Of a DNA stretch of 37,418 nt, positions 8,748-18,800 are shown in pieces. The notes below the pieces were generated by a model that did no database searches, had not been told where the DNA came from, and saw only the letters and a program-made list of their open reading frames with translations. The stretch is taken from the IMG/VR virus record IMGVR_UViG_3300013103_000029, positions 1 to 37,418 of that record; one strand, written 5' to 3'. How positions within the stretch are numbered: the stretch's first letter is position 1; the number at the start of each line of letters is the position of its first letter. The translations under genes were made by a program, and so were the position numbers. The DNA comes from a virus.

Positions 8748-10823
8748 TTACTCTCTAATTTTCTTTGAGTAAACCACTTTGAATGTCGGTTCATCCAATT
8801 TTTGATTGTAAGATAATTGATTATCTTCCCAATATTTTATATTTTCTGAGGTCACTGGAGGGATATCTCTCAATGAACTAGAATACACATCTTTATTCCC
8901 AAACCCATCTAACAATAGATTCCCAGAGTAAACTAAATCTTTCCAATAGTGAACTATCGCACTGTGGTTATTTTCATTTAAATCAAATACCGTAACTTCA
9001 TAAGGATCTGTAATCCCATCTACATAAGGAACATCTCCCCATAATGAAACGGACGCCTGATTTATAGAAGAAGTATCTTCCCTCATCTTATTACCATATA
9101 CTGGTTTGATGATTGTATCATCTAAGATGATATTCTTCGAAAGTTTAAATTCATCCCAATAATTGACCATATAAGAATTCATTTCAGCTACGTTAACATT
9201 GTTTTCTGAATACGCGATTCTTGTTGGTTTATCATCTAATAATAGGTTATCAGAGTATCTAAGTACGTCCCAATAATGAACTACCTTGTCATTCTCATGT
9301 TCAGATAAATTGAAACTGAATACCGTAACTTCATAAGGATCTGTAATCCCATCTACATAAGGAACATCTCCCCATAGTTCAATATTCTCAAACGTATGTC
9401 TTGAAGTGTCTTCTCTGGTTTTTTCTGAATATATTACCTTTAATCTAGTTTCATCGAGGATTAAGGTTTTACTCAACTCATCTTCACTCAACCAGTAATT
9501 AATAATTCTATTTTTTCCTGAGAATACACTTGCTGATTCATCATAGACGCGTTGTCTCTTTGAGAATATTATTGGTTGATACAATGAACGCCCTGAGGTT
9601 GGTCCAAACCCAGTTATGAAATTTCGATCTTCATAATATTCTGCTTGACCTGATGGTGGTTTATTATAAACCCACTCTTCAGGGTCACCAGTCCAACCTA
9701 TCCATCTTCCCCATACGTCTGCGTCGGTCCAGAACAGTGGCTCTCTTTCCTTATCTAAAAAGTTACGAACCAAGTTAGTCACCAGAACTGATCGCCAGTC
9801 ATAATGGTCTTCCCACGTTACTCCTGCTTCCCAAGTATTTGTACCTTGTGGCACCCAAGCTGGTAACATTTGGACAAATCTTCCTGGTCTGTCAGGTGTG
9901 TGAGTACCGTAAATTTTATTTTCTACTAAGTCGTCCATTTCAAAGTCAATTGAAAGTTTCTTGGTGTGATAATAGTCAATTATTTCAGTGTGCCATTTTG
10001 TATAGAACTTTTGGATTCTAAATAGGTCTGCATATTGTGGGACTTCCCCATCAACGTACCTTTGAAAACAAATGTTCACACCTTCAAATCTTAAAGCCGT
10101 AATGTCTGAAAGGTAATCCGTATCTAAGAAACTGTGGGATAGAATAAATCTATTTGGGCAGTTTTCATCTTTAATAGAAATTAATATCGACTCAGCATTC
10201 TTTAATAACTTAGAACCAATAATTAGTATCTTTGTTTTTTCCCATCCTGGAAATTCTTTAAACTGAAAACTATATGCATTAATAATATTGTCATTTTGAT
10301 ACCAGTCGATGATCTCACCATCAATACCCTCTAGTTTTTCAAGAAGCTTTCTTTGAATTAAGTTTGTACCGACGTAAGGTTCTAAGAACCACGTATAATA
10401 ATTGAAACCCTCTTCATCAAATGCATTATCATTGGCTGCTGAAAAGCTTAACCAAATGTCCTTCGTACTTAGAGGATATTTACTATAAAAATCATCCCCT
10501 GAAAAATCAGTCCCGATATAATTGACTTCCCAGTTAAATGCTGATGCATCTATCCAACTTAAAAGTGAATACCAATTTAAAATTTTGAATCCACCAGCCC
10601 CAGTTCTATAGAAATCATCGATTGTATCTAAGTACATCTTTAAATCTAAGTCTGACCAAGTGTTTTCATACCTACACATCAATTCACCTATCTTAACAAA
10701 AAGAGGTGTATCTCTCATGTTTTTAGGCATATATCTCTCGACACAACCTAAGTCGCATTGAGTATTGATCGTTGCCCCATATGCGTGATAAGCAGGGTGA
10801 GGATTTTTTGTTAATATACCCAT
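8748..10823 (-). CDS. Baseplate-associated protein with C-terminal YW/LLLD repeats
   Basis: This 691-residue protein follows the gp6-like wedge gene with an 8-nt gap, the position where P2-like phages encode tail protein I and T4 encodes gp7/gp8. I cannot assign it to either family. The N-terminal ~420 residues look globular and rich in Trp and Tyr. The C-terminal ~270 residues contain five copies of a motif with the pattern YWxxxxLSxNxxLDxxxxxxVYS. The longer segment LWGDVPYVDGITDPYEVTVF occurs twice, 111 residues apart. Residue 1 is ATG 10823, with AGGAGGGGTT upstream. A role as wedge periphery or fibre-attachment protein is inference from position. Confidence 0.7.
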   Translation of the reverse strand: MGILTKNPHPAYHAYGATINTQCDLGCVERYMPKNMRDTPLFVKIGELMCRYENTWSDLDLKMYLDTIDDFYRTGAGGFKILNWYSLLSWIDASAFNWEVNYIGTDFSGDDFYSKYPLSTKDIWLSFSAANDNAFDEEGFNYYTWFLEPYVGTNLIQRKLLEKLEGIDGEIIDWYQNDNIINAYSFQFKEFPGWEKTKILIIGSKLLKNAESILISIKDENCPNRFILSHSFLDTDYLSDITALRFEGVNICFQRYVDGEVPQYADLFRIQKFYTKWHTEIIDYYHTKKLSIDFEMDDLVENKIYGTHTPDRPGRFVQMLPAWVPQGTNTWEAGVTWEDHYDWRSVLVTNLVRNFLDKEREPLFWTDADVWGRWIGWTGDPEEWVYNKPPSGQAEYYEDRNFITGFGPTSGRSLYQPIIFSKRQRVYDESASVFSGKNRIINYWLSEDELSKTLILDETRLKVIYSEKTREDTSRHTFENIELWGDVPYVDGITDPYEVTVFSFNLSEHENDKVVHYWDVLRYSDNLLLDDKPTRIAYSENNVNVAEMNSYMVNYWDEFKLSKNIILDDTIIKPVYGNKMREDTSSINQASVSLWGDVPYVDGITDPYEVTVFDLNENNHSAIVHYWKDLVYSGNLLLDGFGNKDVYSSSLRDIPPVTSENIKYWEDNQLSYNQKLDEPTFKVVYSKKIRE
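8986..9376 (-). repeat. Two 58-bp exact repeats, 333 bp apart
   Basis: Bases 8986-9043 and 9319-9376 are identical and encode the VDGITDPYEVTV region. The 333-bp offset is 111 codons, so this is an in-frame duplication inside the 691-residue protein. The intervening sequence has diverged. Near-perfect nucleotide identity within a diverged frame suggests recent conversion or strong constraint. Confidence 0.85.
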
Positions 10824-10831
10824 AACCCCTC

Positions 10832-12193
10832 CTATCTAGTGTAGTTAATGTTTAAATTTTCAATACTGTTCAATGGTTCAATATAAACATTTTCATCAAG
10901 TGTTGCATAAAATTTACCACCAGGAGCAAGATGAGTCAAATCAACAGCTATATCCGCACAAGCCAAGTAATACCCAGAGTATTTTATTTTGTTTTCTTTT
11001 TGTAATCTATAAGCACTAATTATATCTCTTAAGAATTCATCAGTATCGCTCCCCACATAATGGATACCGAAACTTAAAGTCAAGCGTTGGTCACTATATG
11101 GGTCAAGATATACCGTGTTAATTTGGGTAGCGTTTCCCCTTTTATTATTAATTAGTGTGTCTATTTCGAGCTTTACTTCTGGTGTTATGTAGTCTTCACG
11201 TGGAAGAATAGTAATATTTTCAGACGGGTATTCATCTTTCACTAATATATCATAAATGTATTGCCCAAATTCTCTCAATATACCATTTTCATAATCTTGT
11301 GTTTGAACCCAACGACCATCTACTGAATTTCTTATCGCAATCTTTCTTAAGATTTCCTTATCAATATATTTTGTTGGTTTTCTTAATACTTCATACCCTA
11401 AAATTTCAGATGCTTGTACCAATGCATTAAGGTTGATAGAGCTTGTTGAGAAATTTTCAAGTAAATCTTCACCGAATGAAATGAATGAGAAATTCACCTC
11501 ATCATTGATATTCAATCGCTTGCCTATCACACCATCACCGAATACTAACCGAGTGAAGTTTTCAAACGTTAGTCGTAAGCATGAATTCGGAAGTCTATCA
11601 TCATATAGGTTCAACTCCTCATCAATCAAGTCAATTGTATCGGCAGTACCGTCTTCAAGTGCAATTGAAAGTTCTTGGAACTCACCACTAATGTAAATGT
11701 GTTGAGCAGGAATATCAATTTGGTAGAATTCAGTAGCATCTAATGCAATCTTCTCAAATTTTTCTAGCGTACCTACAGTCACATTCACTTTATTTTCATT
11801 CCCGAATATATATTCGGTCTTTTCTATAACAATTAGGTCATAATTCTTATATGACCCGATAACTTCCCCACGATTTAACCATCCTGATGAGTAAGCTTCG
11901 AAAGTTATTTCTATTATGTATGACTTTGCTGGTGGACGGTAGACTCCCTTATTAATAGCCAATTCCGTGACACTAGAGTCTAATTTAGCATACTGTAATG
12001 TACTTTCTCTCACACGCATAAGATTATAGTGGTTTTTAATTGCTTGAGACCCAGCAATTAATTCAATGATAGTACGACCTGCACCACCTGCAAAATAGTC
12101 TTCCCATGCTTCTCCTTCAGGTAATGTTGAGACTGCATCCTGAAGTTCTTTAGCGATTGCTACTGGTGATAAATTCTTTTTACTGAATTTCAT
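10832..12193 (-). CDS. Baseplate wedge protein, gp6 / gpJ family
   Basis: This 453-residue protein is of the family that forms the baseplate inner-ring wedge dimer (T4 gp6, P2 gpJ). Supporting sequence is an N-terminal region with RTIIELIAGSQAIKNHY and the diagnostic VFGDGVIGKRLNINDEVNFSF around residues 216-236. The C-terminal half has a segment with VDLTHLAPGG near the end. The start codon at 12193 lies within the last 14 bases of the upstream gp25-like gene, indicating translational coupling; gp25 and gp6 proteins interact in the wedge in known phages. At 453 residues it is shorter than T4 gp6 (660), closer to the P2/Mu size class. Confidence 0.85.
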   Translation of the reverse strand: MKFSKKNLSPVAIAKELQDAVSTLPEGEAWEDYFAGGAGRTIIELIAGSQAIKNHYNLMRVRESTLQYAKLDSSVTELAINKGVYRPPAKSYIIEITFEAYSSGWLNRGEVIGSYKNYDLIVIEKTEYIFGNENKVNVTVGTLEKFEKIALDATEFYQIDIPAQHIYISGEFQELSIALEDGTADTIDLIDEELNLYDDRLPNSCLRLTFENFTRLVFGDGVIGKRLNINDEVNFSFISFGEDLLENFSTSSINLNALVQASEILGYEVLRKPTKYIDKEILRKIAIRNSVDGRWVQTQDYENGILREFGQYIYDILVKDEYPSENITILPREDYITPEVKLEIDTLINNKRGNATQINTVYLDPYSDQRLTLSFGIHYVGSDTDEFLRDIISAYRLQKENKIKYSGYYLACADIAVDLTHLAPGGKFYATLDENVYIEPLNSIENLNINYTR

Positions 12194-12575
12194 AAAAATT
12201 CCCCTTTTGTTTCCTTGATATTCTCGACTGATATAAATAAGTTTCAGAAACCTTTCCCTTTATAGAAAAAGCAATCTCAGCATATACTTCATGGTTGTCC
12301 GTTGACCGAACAAATGATAACCCGTTATCAATTTCAATTCTAGGTTCATGTTGTTTCAATGCGTCATAAATTTCTTTGTAAATTAACTTCTCAGCCACTG
12401 GTGTCAGTAGGTCAAAAAGAAATTGTTCTAAATTTATCCCAAACTCAGGGAAAAACAAACGTTCTCCCTTTTCTGTATTTAATATATTATGGATAGATTG
12501 ATATATGTCCTCGAGGTCAAAGATTTTATCTTGGACCAAAGGGTCTTGTTGATTTACGTCGCTATAAAATGTCAT
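12180..12575 (-). CDS. Baseplate wedge protein, gp25 / gpW family
   Basis: This 131-residue protein matches the length and motif pattern of the gp25-like family, which links the baseplate wedge to the sheath and starts sheath assembly. Visible family features are IYQSIHNILNTEKGERLFFPEFGINL near residues 25-50, where a GER..F.PEFG pattern is typical. The HEPRIEI segment corresponds to the conserved EPR core. The family was once called a lysozyme but is structural. It overlaps the gp6-like gene by 14 bases. Start ATG 12575 has a GGAG ribosome-binding site. Confidence 0.88.
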   Translation of the reverse strand: MTFYSDVNQQDPLVQDKIFDLEDIYQSIHNILNTEKGERLFFPEFGINLEQFLFDLLTPVAEKLIYKEIYDALKQHEPRIEIDNGLSFVRSTDNHEVYAEIAFSIKGKVSETYLYQSRISRKQKGNFYEIQ

Positions 12576-12584
12576 TTATTTCTC

Positions 12585-13625
12585 CTATGGTATAGACGGA
12601 GTTGTGATACTTGGTCCAGGTTTTACACCAGCATGTTTATGTCTTTGTAATCCAATTATACCAGATGTTACTTCTCCAGTAGCTGTTACTGTACCATTTA
12701 CAATTACGTTCCCATTTATTGTTGTTATTGGCGTATTCATTGTACACGTCGGGGCATTAACAACTACAGATGATGCTGCCGTTATATTAATGCTTCCGCC
12801 AGTGCTTGTGATAGTTATTTGACCGTTCACGATAAGTGTATCATTCGCTCCGACAGTACAAGATCTTAAACCAGTCACCGCAGTTGACTGGTAACCACCA
12901 ACACTCAATGTATCGTTTGTACCGACAGCCGTATCTCTAAACGTACCAATCACATTTCTGAAATAAGTACCGATAGTAGAATCAAAGTAAGTCCCAATTT
13001 TTGTTTTGAAATATTGACCTACGTCTCGAAGCTCATGTAAATTAATCTTAGTCGATGAATATTCATCTATTTGCCATTTATTATACGCTTCAATATATAC
13101 GTTCAACCAATCTCTAATATTTACCTTAGTCGCTCCCGCAGCATCTATGTGTGCGTCAGTCTTACTTGTGTGTAAAAAGTATGCACTTTTGTCTTTCATA
13201 TTAAGCCTATAACCAGACCCAGTCTTGTCCTTAGCACCCCAAGTATTTGGATAATCTTTCTGTAACCAACCTAATTCAGAATGTTTGGTTGTCATTACTT
13301 GATTAATTGCTTGCCAAGTATAGTCATCATTCCCAACTTTCTTAACCTTAACCTTCGTCCCCAGTGCTGGGACAGTTAATGAAACACCCTTACCAGTCCC
13401 AGTATTAACGGGAACAAGTTGAGTCACCCATGGTAAATCCTTTACTGGAATTTTATCATTATAACCCTTCACATGAACCTTAACTCTCCCAAGCATTTTT
13501 CCTGATTCAGGGTATTTTTCCTTGGTATCTTCATTTTCAACAATTACACCATTGACCTCTTCATCGACCTTCTGTAATTGGTCCATGAATCCTGGCAACG
13601 TTACTCCACCACCTTTACTACTCAT
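12585..13625 (-). CDS. Baseplate central spike protein (gp5/gpV-like, no lysozyme domain)
   Basis: This 346-residue protein begins with a linker and an OB-fold-like part (about residues 40-115: GRVKVHVKGYNDKI ... DLPWVTQLVPV ... GTKVKVKKVGND), typical of gp5, gpV and VgrG-like spike proteins. A repetitive triple-beta-helix-like region follows (IGTYFxxxIGTYF, VGANDTLIVNGQ, NGNVIVNGTVTATGEV). The C-terminus LQRHKHAGVKPG resembles the metal-binding HxH tip of P2-type spikes. Unlike T4 gp5 there is no lysozyme domain; murein hydrolase-like domains are found in the tape measure instead. It lies between hub and gp25-like genes, the standard arrangement. Confidence 0.88.
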   Translation of the reverse strand: MSSKGGGVTLPGFMDQLQKVDEEVNGVIVENEDTKEKYPESGKMLGRVKVHVKGYNDKIPVKDLPWVTQLVPVNTGTGKGVSLTVPALGTKVKVKKVGNDDYTWQAINQVMTTKHSELGWLQKDYPNTWGAKDKTGSGYRLNMKDKSAYFLHTSKTDAHIDAAGATKVNIRDWLNVYIEAYNKWQIDEYSSTKINLHELRDVGQYFKTKIGTYFDSTIGTYFRNVIGTFRDTAVGTNDTLSVGGYQSTAVTGLRSCTVGANDTLIVNGQITITSTGGSINITAASSVVVNAPTCTMNTPITTINGNVIVNGTVTATGEVTSGIIGLQRHKHAGVKPGPSITTPSIP

Positions 13626-13648
13626 CTTTATCTCCTTTATTCAACATT

Positions 13649-14815
13649 TTAAAACCACCCACCAGACATATTATTCATTCCGTCTCTAGATATCGTTATC
13701 ATTATTACTGCACGTTGGTCTGCGAAGAACCGTGAAATCCTTGTTATTACATATTCCCCACCAACAGAACCCATCTGGGATACTTGCATCTTTTGATTTG
13801 ATGAAAATGGGGTAAAATGGATCTTATCCAATAATAAGTAGTCCTGCCACTTATTTTCAATCGTAATATTTAACTCAAGGGAATTAACCATTGCTGTCTT
13901 AGATACATTTACTAGCCTTGCCTTTGAATAATTGTCATGGAAATTATCCGTATCAATAGTCTTTTCAAACTCCGTCTTCTTTGGAGCGTCTTTCATCCTA
14001 TTTATGTTTCCTGCTACCAATAATGGTGAAATGCTTGGAGTCTCAACTTCCTTTGATTGCTCATCGTTACTACTGTGAATTGGAGTTACCTTAGTATTTG
14101 TAATCATATTGTTCAGTAATCCAAAGTCAGATGAAATCTCATAATTTGGGTTAAATGCTGCGGTCATTGGGCGTACTTCATCAAGTGGGTACTGTTTTAA
14201 CCACCACTTAGTCGGTTGTTGGGCAATCATCTTAATGTCTGTCAATAAAAACTTTCCTGACATCTCAACTGCTATCACCATAGCATTATCATCATTTATA
14301 TAAGAACGTTTCCATGTATCTTGGATAAATTTATAAGGTGTGAAATTCGGTCTAAGCCAAGTCATTTCATCATCTGGTTGTTCACTCATCCAATCTACTA
14401 CTTCAAAATATTTGCCAGCTGTCTCTTTAAGGACGTCAATAGATTTTTTCTTAGGGAATGACTTTTGTTCATTCTCCTTAAGATAGTTAATCCCATTCAT
14501 GATAATTCCTTTCACATTCACATGAACAAATTCTGAATCATCTACATGATGATTGAATTTTTGTACCTGCATTTGAGCGTACTTGTAATTCAACATATCT
14601 TTACCATAGACTATTTGGACATTTGCACCTTCATTCAGTTGTTGAATTACTGATGCATTTGCTGTAGAAAACGCAAATTCAAATGCTGGTACATCACCAC
14701 CGACTTTTTCTTCCATAACAAAGTGCTTGATTGTTCCTGCTTTCCCTAAAAAATCACCAACCCCTTCTATCGTAATAGACATAAAGAATTGATTTAATAT
14801 TCCTGCCATTGCCAT
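13649..14815 (-). CDS. Baseplate hub protein (gp27/gpD-like)
   Basis: This 388-residue protein is directly upstream of the spike gene, the usual place for the hub subunit that connects tube and spike. Its N-terminus (MSITIEGVGDFL ... FEFAFSTANASVIQQLNEGANVQIVYG) fits the tube-like first domain of gp27/gpD hub proteins. A central segment (KSIDVLKETAGKYFEVVDWMSEQPDDEMTWLRPNFTPYKFIQD) is similar in style to hub proteins. The C-terminal part has a beta-rich segment (IHFTPFSSNQKMQVSQMGSVGGEYVITRISRFFADQRAVIMITISRDGMN). Assignment rests on motif style plus strong synteny. Confidence 0.8.
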   Translation of the reverse strand: MAMAGILNQFFMSITIEGVGDFLGKAGTIKHFVMEEKVGGDVPAFEFAFSTANASVIQQLNEGANVQIVYGKDMLNYKYAQMQVQKFNHHVDDSEFVHVNVKGIIMNGINYLKENEQKSFPKKKSIDVLKETAGKYFEVVDWMSEQPDDEMTWLRPNFTPYKFIQDTWKRSYINDDNAMVIAVEMSGKFLLTDIKMIAQQPTKWWLKQYPLDEVRPMTAAFNPNYEISSDFGLLNNMITNTKVTPIHSSNDEQSKEVETPSISPLLVAGNINRMKDAPKKTEFEKTIDTDNFHDNYSKARLVNVSKTAMVNSLELNITIENKWQDYLLLDKIHFTPFSSNQKMQVSQMGSVGGEYVITRISRFFADQRAVIMITISRDGMNNMSGGWF

Positions 14816-14828
14816 TTAACATTACCTC

Positions 14829-15215
14829 CTATAAAAACGATTGTTTTACTTTTCTTATATTAGCTAAATTCTGTCTGGATATCATCGTATCTTTCAATTC
14901 GAAGATCTCACCAAAATCTGGTATCTTAAGAATCTTGGTTGATTTTACATCCCAATCTATGTAGTCATTATATTCCATAACAAACCACCACAATCCAGGA
15001 GTTTGAAACATTGCGTGTGATAGATTATCAAATCTACATTCATTTTCAGCTACCCTCATTTCCCCCGTTTGGGAAACCTTTTCGTTCATTTCCCTAAGGA
15101 ACACTGACCCTAAAACATCATATGTGTCTTCATTGTATTCCATGAAAGCATCTTGTGGCATACCCTTATCAAGATCTCCAAAGTTTTGGTCTAAGTTTAT
15201 AAAATAATCAGACAT
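14829..15215 (-). CDS. Baseplate wedge protein, gp53-like (LysM-like)
   Basis: This 128-residue protein contains ECRFDNLSHAMFQTPGLWWFVMEYN followed by IDWDVKSTKILKIPDFGEI. This is the gp53 / tail protein X-like pattern (R-D-x-xS-x-xxY/F-xx-LWW-x-x-x-x-N ... L-x-IP). Family members connect the baseplate inner ring around the hub. It is packed between the tube-like protein and hub genes, with 1-nt and 13-nt gaps respectively. The start ATG 15215 overlaps closely with the upstream stop. Confidence 0.8.
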   Translation of the reverse strand: MSDYFINLDQNFGDLDKGMPQDAFMEYNEDTYDVLGSVFLREMNEKVSQTGEMRVAENECRFDNLSHAMFQTPGLWWFVMEYNDYIDWDVKSTKILKIPDFGEIFELKDTMISRQNLANIRKVKQSFL

Positions 15216-15216
15216 A

Positions 15217-15849
15217 TTAATGACCTATGAACCATGACTTTACAAAATCCTTATCAAACTCTCTTGATGGATTTAATGTCATGTCTATTTTTGCCCACAA
15301 AGGAATATTAGTACCCTTCACGCGTTGTTTAGAAATTTCTACTTGTGCGTTCGATATAACCCACGCATCAGGTGCATAAAACCAATCCCCAATCCAAATT
15401 GAAACTTGGTTAATTTGAGTTCCCGCAGCATTGGTAGCATAACCACCAGGAGTTGTTTGGAACATACCACCAGCATGTTGACCAGGAAGTACATAGTCCC
15501 AAACCTTCTTCACCTCAACTAGAGGATTGATGCCACTCTTATGAGCAATTACAGTTATACTGAAAGGTACAGCATTAAATGCCGAGTTCTGCCAAGTAAC
15601 TGTAGACATTCTAAATGATCTAAAAACTTTGTCCGATTGAATAGTATTGGCTGCCATCTTCCCTGCAGATTCAATTGTTTCATCGGCACCTTTCCAAGGA
15701 ATAGAAGTATCATATGTTGAACTTGCCCCAAATGTCGTCGACCCATCAACGAACCCCCACATTGCTTGGGTCAGTGGTCCACCAGTAATGATTGCGAGGT
15801 TTTTATTTCCCCTTTGGTATAAACCGTCTATGTAGTAATTATTGTCCAT
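15217..15849 (-). CDS. Baseplate tube-extension protein (gp48/gp54-type tube-like fold), probable
   Basis: This 210-residue protein follows the tape measure gene. The C-terminal segment (WVISNAQVEISKQRVKGTNIPLWAKIDMTLNPSREF) has the strand pattern QVxxSxQxVxGxxxPLxAxxxxTL seen in tube-like baseplate proteins that join the tube to the hub. An FSITVIAHKSGINPLVEVKKVWDYVLPG segment is also typical of tube-fold proteins. It heads the baseplate unit: ATG 15849 has TAGGAGATAAAG upstream and an ATTAAATA box 20 nt upstream. Exact T4 equivalence is uncertain. Confidence 0.65.
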   Translation of the reverse strand: MDNNYYIDGLYQRGNKNLAIITGGPLTQAMWGFVDGSTTFGASSTYDTSIPWKGADETIESAGKMAANTIQSDKVFRSFRMSTVTWQNSAFNAVPFSITVIAHKSGINPLVEVKKVWDYVLPGQHAGGMFQTTPGGYATNAAGTQINQVSIWIGDWFYAPDAWVISNAQVEISKQRVKGTNIPLWAKIDMTLNPSREFDKDFVKSWFIGH

Positions 15850-15869
15850 CTTTATCTCCTATTTACCTT

Positions 15870-15877
15870 TATTTAAT
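15870..15877 (-). promoter_or_regulatory. Candidate late promoter box ATTAAATA
   Basis: ATTAAATA in coding-strand sense lies in the 43-nt gap after the tape measure stop codon, 20 nt upstream of ATG 15849. It would drive the seven-gene baseplate cluster down to the 691-residue protein. Confidence 0.6.
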
Positions 15878-15892
15878 TTCTCTGAGAAGGTC

Positions 15893-18800
15893 TTACGACC
15901 CTCCCAACATACCTCTCAATATATCCAATGAACTATCAGAAACTGATGAAACGTAAGGGATAGTTGCCCCAGCACCAGTTCCAGTCATGTTTCCTAATGA
16001 ATTTCCTAATCCACTCATCCCTTGTGCTAATGCATTATTGGATGATAACATTGATGAATTGAATCCACCTTTACTACTATTGATCTGGTTCATTAAACCG
16101 TTGAATGGTAATGAATCCATGTTTCCCAATGTTTGGGAAAGTTGACCACCGATAGATGACTTACCATCGGTAGATGAATTACCAAAAATAGATGACAACG
16201 TATTGGTTAAACCTGAAGGTAGTGCAGATGCTGCACTACCAATTATCTTATTAAGTTCAGAATTTCCACCTAATACTTTTGCCACTATTGGACCGAATTC
16301 ACCACCACCCAATTTCTTAGAAATATCAGAGAGTATTGATGTCCCATTTGCTCCATTTTTGCCAGCGATATTTGAACTATTTCCAGTAGAACCACCTTCA
16401 GCAAAGCCAGCACCTGCACCACCACCTGATGAAGAAACTCCTCCACCTGATGAAGAAACTCCTCCACCTGAGGGAGCACCACCCGATGATCCACCGTAAG
16501 TACCAGCACCGTTTCCACCACCAGTACTTTTAATCATACCACTCATTTCCCCGATAGACTTACCTTTCATATTAACTGCTGACCCTTCGTTGGTATATCT
16601 AAACATATGAGATAAGTGCTTTGCACCCCACCCTTCTGTTAAATACGTTTTCGGTCCTTCAACCACGTTGTTGTGTGTAGATGAACTATGTATGATCGAA
16701 TTATCCGAAGCCATCATAACAACGTGGTGAGCACTGTTCATGAAGTATACCAAGTCACCAGCCTTCAATTCACCTACAGAACCAACTGGCACTACAGATT
16801 TATCCTGAGATTGTGCCTTCTTTGTGAGGTATGGTACTTGAGTTGCTGTTGTACTTGGGAATTCTTTATCAATCCCCGTACCACGAATAACCTTTTGAAC
16901 AAATAAAGAACAGTCAAGGTAATCAACGCCCCCAGAACTCATCCCTCTTTTATTCATACTATATTGGAACTTCCCTTTAAATTGCTTAGCAAAGTTCGCA
17001 GCATTATTCCCACCACTTTCAGCACCCGCAGGACCTACAGCCCCGATCGATGTCGTCGTCGGAGCCATAGTATTTCTTGGACCCATTGCACCTGAAGCAC
17101 TTGACATTGTCGGTACAGCACTTGCTAATGGACCTCCTTTTGGTGCTGGTAAAAATGATTCAGAAGCGTTTCCACCTTGAGAAACAGTTCCCGATGTAGT
17201 TGACTTTGGTGATCCACCAGAACCTGATGTATGGGAAGGTGTTTGTTGTGCTTGTTCTGGTGATCCACCAGAACCTGATGTATGGGAAGGTGTTTGTTGT
17301 GCTTGTTCTGGTGATCCACCAGTAGCATTTGCACCTAAGTTATAATATTCGGTCCAAGTTGTACCATTGGCATCCGATCCTCCTGGACCTTTTTTAGCAC
17401 CACCAGCACCGAGTAAGTGTGATGCTGCAAGCATTCCTGCTATCTTACCTTGAGTGTCACCTTTAGCATTTCCTAAATATCCAGCATTAATGTTGAGTAA
17501 TTTATCCATGGCAGTTTCTTGTAATTCAGCATTTTGTAAGAAACCTTTCTTACCACCTTGGATTAACCAATTTGATGGGTTGTCTAATTGATTATTCTTC
17601 ACACCCTTCTTAACAAGTCCTATATCTGCAAGTGCCATTGCACCCATTTGGTACTTACCAACATAACCGAGTTGATTTACTGCTTGATAATTATTTGAAG
17701 ATTCTCTCATACCAAGTGCTGCCTTAAGGTTAGTTGTATTTGAATCACTTAACCCAGTTTTATTACTTTCCGGTGATAGGCTAGAACCTTGTGCCAGCCC
17801 AGCACCTACACTTCCACCAGACGCATTCTTGTATTTTCCAGTACTAACATTATAATTACCATACTTGTCACCACCAGCACTTCCATTCCCTGTACCGTTC
17901 CAATCATCCTTAAAGTCGCCAACTGCAACACCCAATGCTGCCATGGTCTTTTTATAAGCACCCTTAGCAGTATCTAGACCAGCTAAAATTGCCTTCTTAG
18001 AATAATCACCAACCTTCTCTATGGTAGATTTATTCTTTTCTTCCCTTTCCTTTTCCTCTTTCTTAATCTTTTCCTTCGGAGCAGTAACTGATTTATCTGC
18101 TTTTGCCTTAGCATCAGCTTCTTTTAATTTTTGAGCCTTGTCTTTTTCTTTATCATTTAAACTAACAAGTTGATCACGAACTTCTTCAAGTATTTCACTG
18201 TCTTTATTAACTACTACGACACCAGGAGTTTCAAAACTTTTCTTATTAAACTCATAAGCACTTGCCAAACCATTTGAAGATTTCTTCTTATGAACCGTTG
18301 GGTTATTGGCAGATATTGCTGGTGATGAAGTTAATACAACCTTTCCCTTTGATGCGTCAAAATTATCCATCACGGATGGATTGTTTTCACTTTCTTCTTT
18401 ATAGTCATCAAACATTTTATAAATATACGCAGCATCAAATCCTAAACTTGCTGCCGTTCCTGGTCCAGCGAACACACTTGATACCCCACTTGCTATTTGT
18501 AATCCAGCCATTCCCATTTTACCTTCAGAAAGATCAGACGCAGCAAAGCCTGCACTCATGAGTAAACCAAACACTGGGATCTTCTTAACAAGTATCTTAC
18601 TTGCCTCTTTCCTCACCATTTTTTCAGCCACTTTGCGTGGTATATATTTAGGTAATTTTATATTTTTCATCATCTTAGTAGTAAGATCATCAAGAGCCAT
18701 CGCGTATTTTTGCTTTTGTTTTCCGAGCCAACCCTTAGCAATCTTAGGAGACAACTTTGGCATGCTCTTTGGAGCATATTTAGGATTATTTATCAACGGT

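Noticed and set aside
12476-12483. ATTAAATA (coding sense) inside the gp25-like gene
   Set aside because: It lies mid-gene, within coding sequence, with no nearby downstream start codon in a new gene. In AT-rich DNA a few chance copies are expected in 37 kb.
16203-16499. Plus-strand frame with Pro-rich PPPDEET repeats
   Set aside because: It is the antisense reading of the Gly/Ser-rich tape measure tail; the repeats come from the DNA repeats of that gene.
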